Part shown: positions 63,501 to 64,000 of the stretch, piece by piece
Layout of the letters: each line of letters opens with the position of its first letter
Position numbering within the stretch: position 1 is the stretch's first letter
NCBI GenBank assembly: GCA_002245135.1
Contig: NGBS01000873.1
Coordinates: 62,001-126,000 of the forward strand
Direction of reading: 5' to 3'
DNA length: 64,000 nt
Source: Proteromonas lacertae
Taxonomy: Eukaryota; Sar; Bigyra; Opalinata; Proteromonadidae
Made by a program: the position numbers and the translations under genes
Notes under the pieces: generated by a model
Databases searched by the model: none
Seen by the model: only the letters and a program-made list of their open reading frames with translations
Told to the model about the DNA's origin: nothing

Positions 63501-64000
63501 TTAATTCTAAAGTTGGTTTTATTGATTTCTTAAAGTTTTCACTCTCTGAATCGATTATCTGTTGAGGATTCCATTTTATTTTGTTTTCTATATTCGTATT
63601 ATTTTCAGTTTTAATCTTTTCGAATGTTGTTAATGAGAGTAATACTCCATGACAAACTTCCTATATATATATAAATATAAATACAAATGAATGTAATAAC
63701 AAATATACTTTTGGATTATTATCTTTGTCTAATACTATTGCTGAAGGACATTTCTATTTAATTGATTATAATAACTATAAATATAATACAATAAATTTAT
63801 TGATTTCTGCCAATATTATATTACCTAATGCATCACAAGACTATAAACAAAAAAAATTAAAAATTTAAAAAAAAGTCATACTTCATCTAAATCGTTTAAA
63901 GTTCTTGGTAAAACACTGTGAATATATAAATTAACTTGTGCACTTCCTCCATCTAATGATGAATAACAATCTTTGTATAAATATTCACTATTTTGAATGG
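60514..64000 (-). CDS. large multi-exon protein, 3' part, unknown
   Basis: At least 16 exons separated by introns of about 23-50 nt read continuously from the window edge to TAG at 60514-60516, giving roughly 930 residues; the 5' end lies beyond 64000. Sequence is alpha-helical in character with many Tyr/Leu/Ile, for example LKKYVTLKCFFQIKDGSNYY, FYHKLKYRPNP, YAIAYSMNRYPEQLYEEAVH, VWSLQRIIDDEGMVKEYMKQ and HMEGWGIELKFQQFLNENKA. No zinc motif, P-loop, catalytic triad or membrane segment is visible. It could be the regulatory solenoid part of a very large protein. I cannot name the family. Correct phases over all junctions make the gene model itself reliable. Confidence 0.65.

Overview
The window is protein-coding DNA from a eukaryotic microbe. 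It is strongly AT-rich, uses the standard genetic code (TAA, TAG and TGA all end recognisable genes) and is cut by extremely short spliceosomal introns. Most introns are 26-40 nt, start GTATAT/GTATTT and end in (T/A)AG, and some carry (TA)n runs that begin inside the 5' splice site. An axonemal central-pair protein (SPAG6/PF16) and a kinesin-5 point to a flagellate. A secreted EGF protein of the stramenopile tubular-hair (mastigoneme, SIG1/Ocm1) type, together with Blastocystis-like tiny introns, makes a heterotrophic or gut stramenopile (slopalinid-like) the best guess. That taxonomic call is inference.

Layout. 0-2 kb: non-coding, with a foldback inverted repeat of about 510 bp and a tRNA-Phe(GAA). 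2-6.3 kb: a class C GPCR with stacked periplasmic-binding-protein domains. 6.9-25.4 kb: dense small housekeeping genes, mostly transcription, chromatin and trafficking: a zinc-ribbon protein, TFIIS, two small unassigned proteins, a myristoylated EF-hand-like protein, the ribosome-biogenesis AAA ATPase NVL/Rix7, AP-4 sigma, a TFIIS paralogue head-to-head with RPAP2/Rtr1, a coiled-coil protein, a PWWP-PHD-PHD protein, SPAG6, ribosomal protein eL20 (L18a) and nucleoporin Nup35. Several of these are invisible as long ORFs and appear only after tiny introns are removed by hand. 25.5-33.6 kb: kinesin-5, a cysteine-cluster protein and a P4-ATPase flippase. 33.7-34.1 kb: an Hsp70-like relic. 34.2-38.9 kb: one gene with two P-loop NTPase domains of Crinkler/RHS type.

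39-60.4 kb is mainly surface or accessory genes, all on the minus strand: a single-pass membrane protein, a damaged BTB-PIG-SPRY gene, a B56-type PP2A regulatory subunit, a five-module octacysteine zinc protein, a giant PIG/PA14/discoidin/sushi type I membrane protein, and the mastigoneme-like EGF protein with four tandem repeats of about 345 residues. Single-base frame changes cluster in these surface genes and are nearly absent from the housekeeping half. 60.5-64 kb: the 3' part of a large multi-exon protein of unknown function that runs off the window.

Most interesting: an AT-AA intron with U12-like signals in NVL; a TFIIS paralogue with a new N-terminal zinc finger and a lost catalytic acidic pair; a repeated octacysteine module shared by two genes; the double Crinkler/RHS NTPase gene; and the repeat architecture of the hair-protein candidate.
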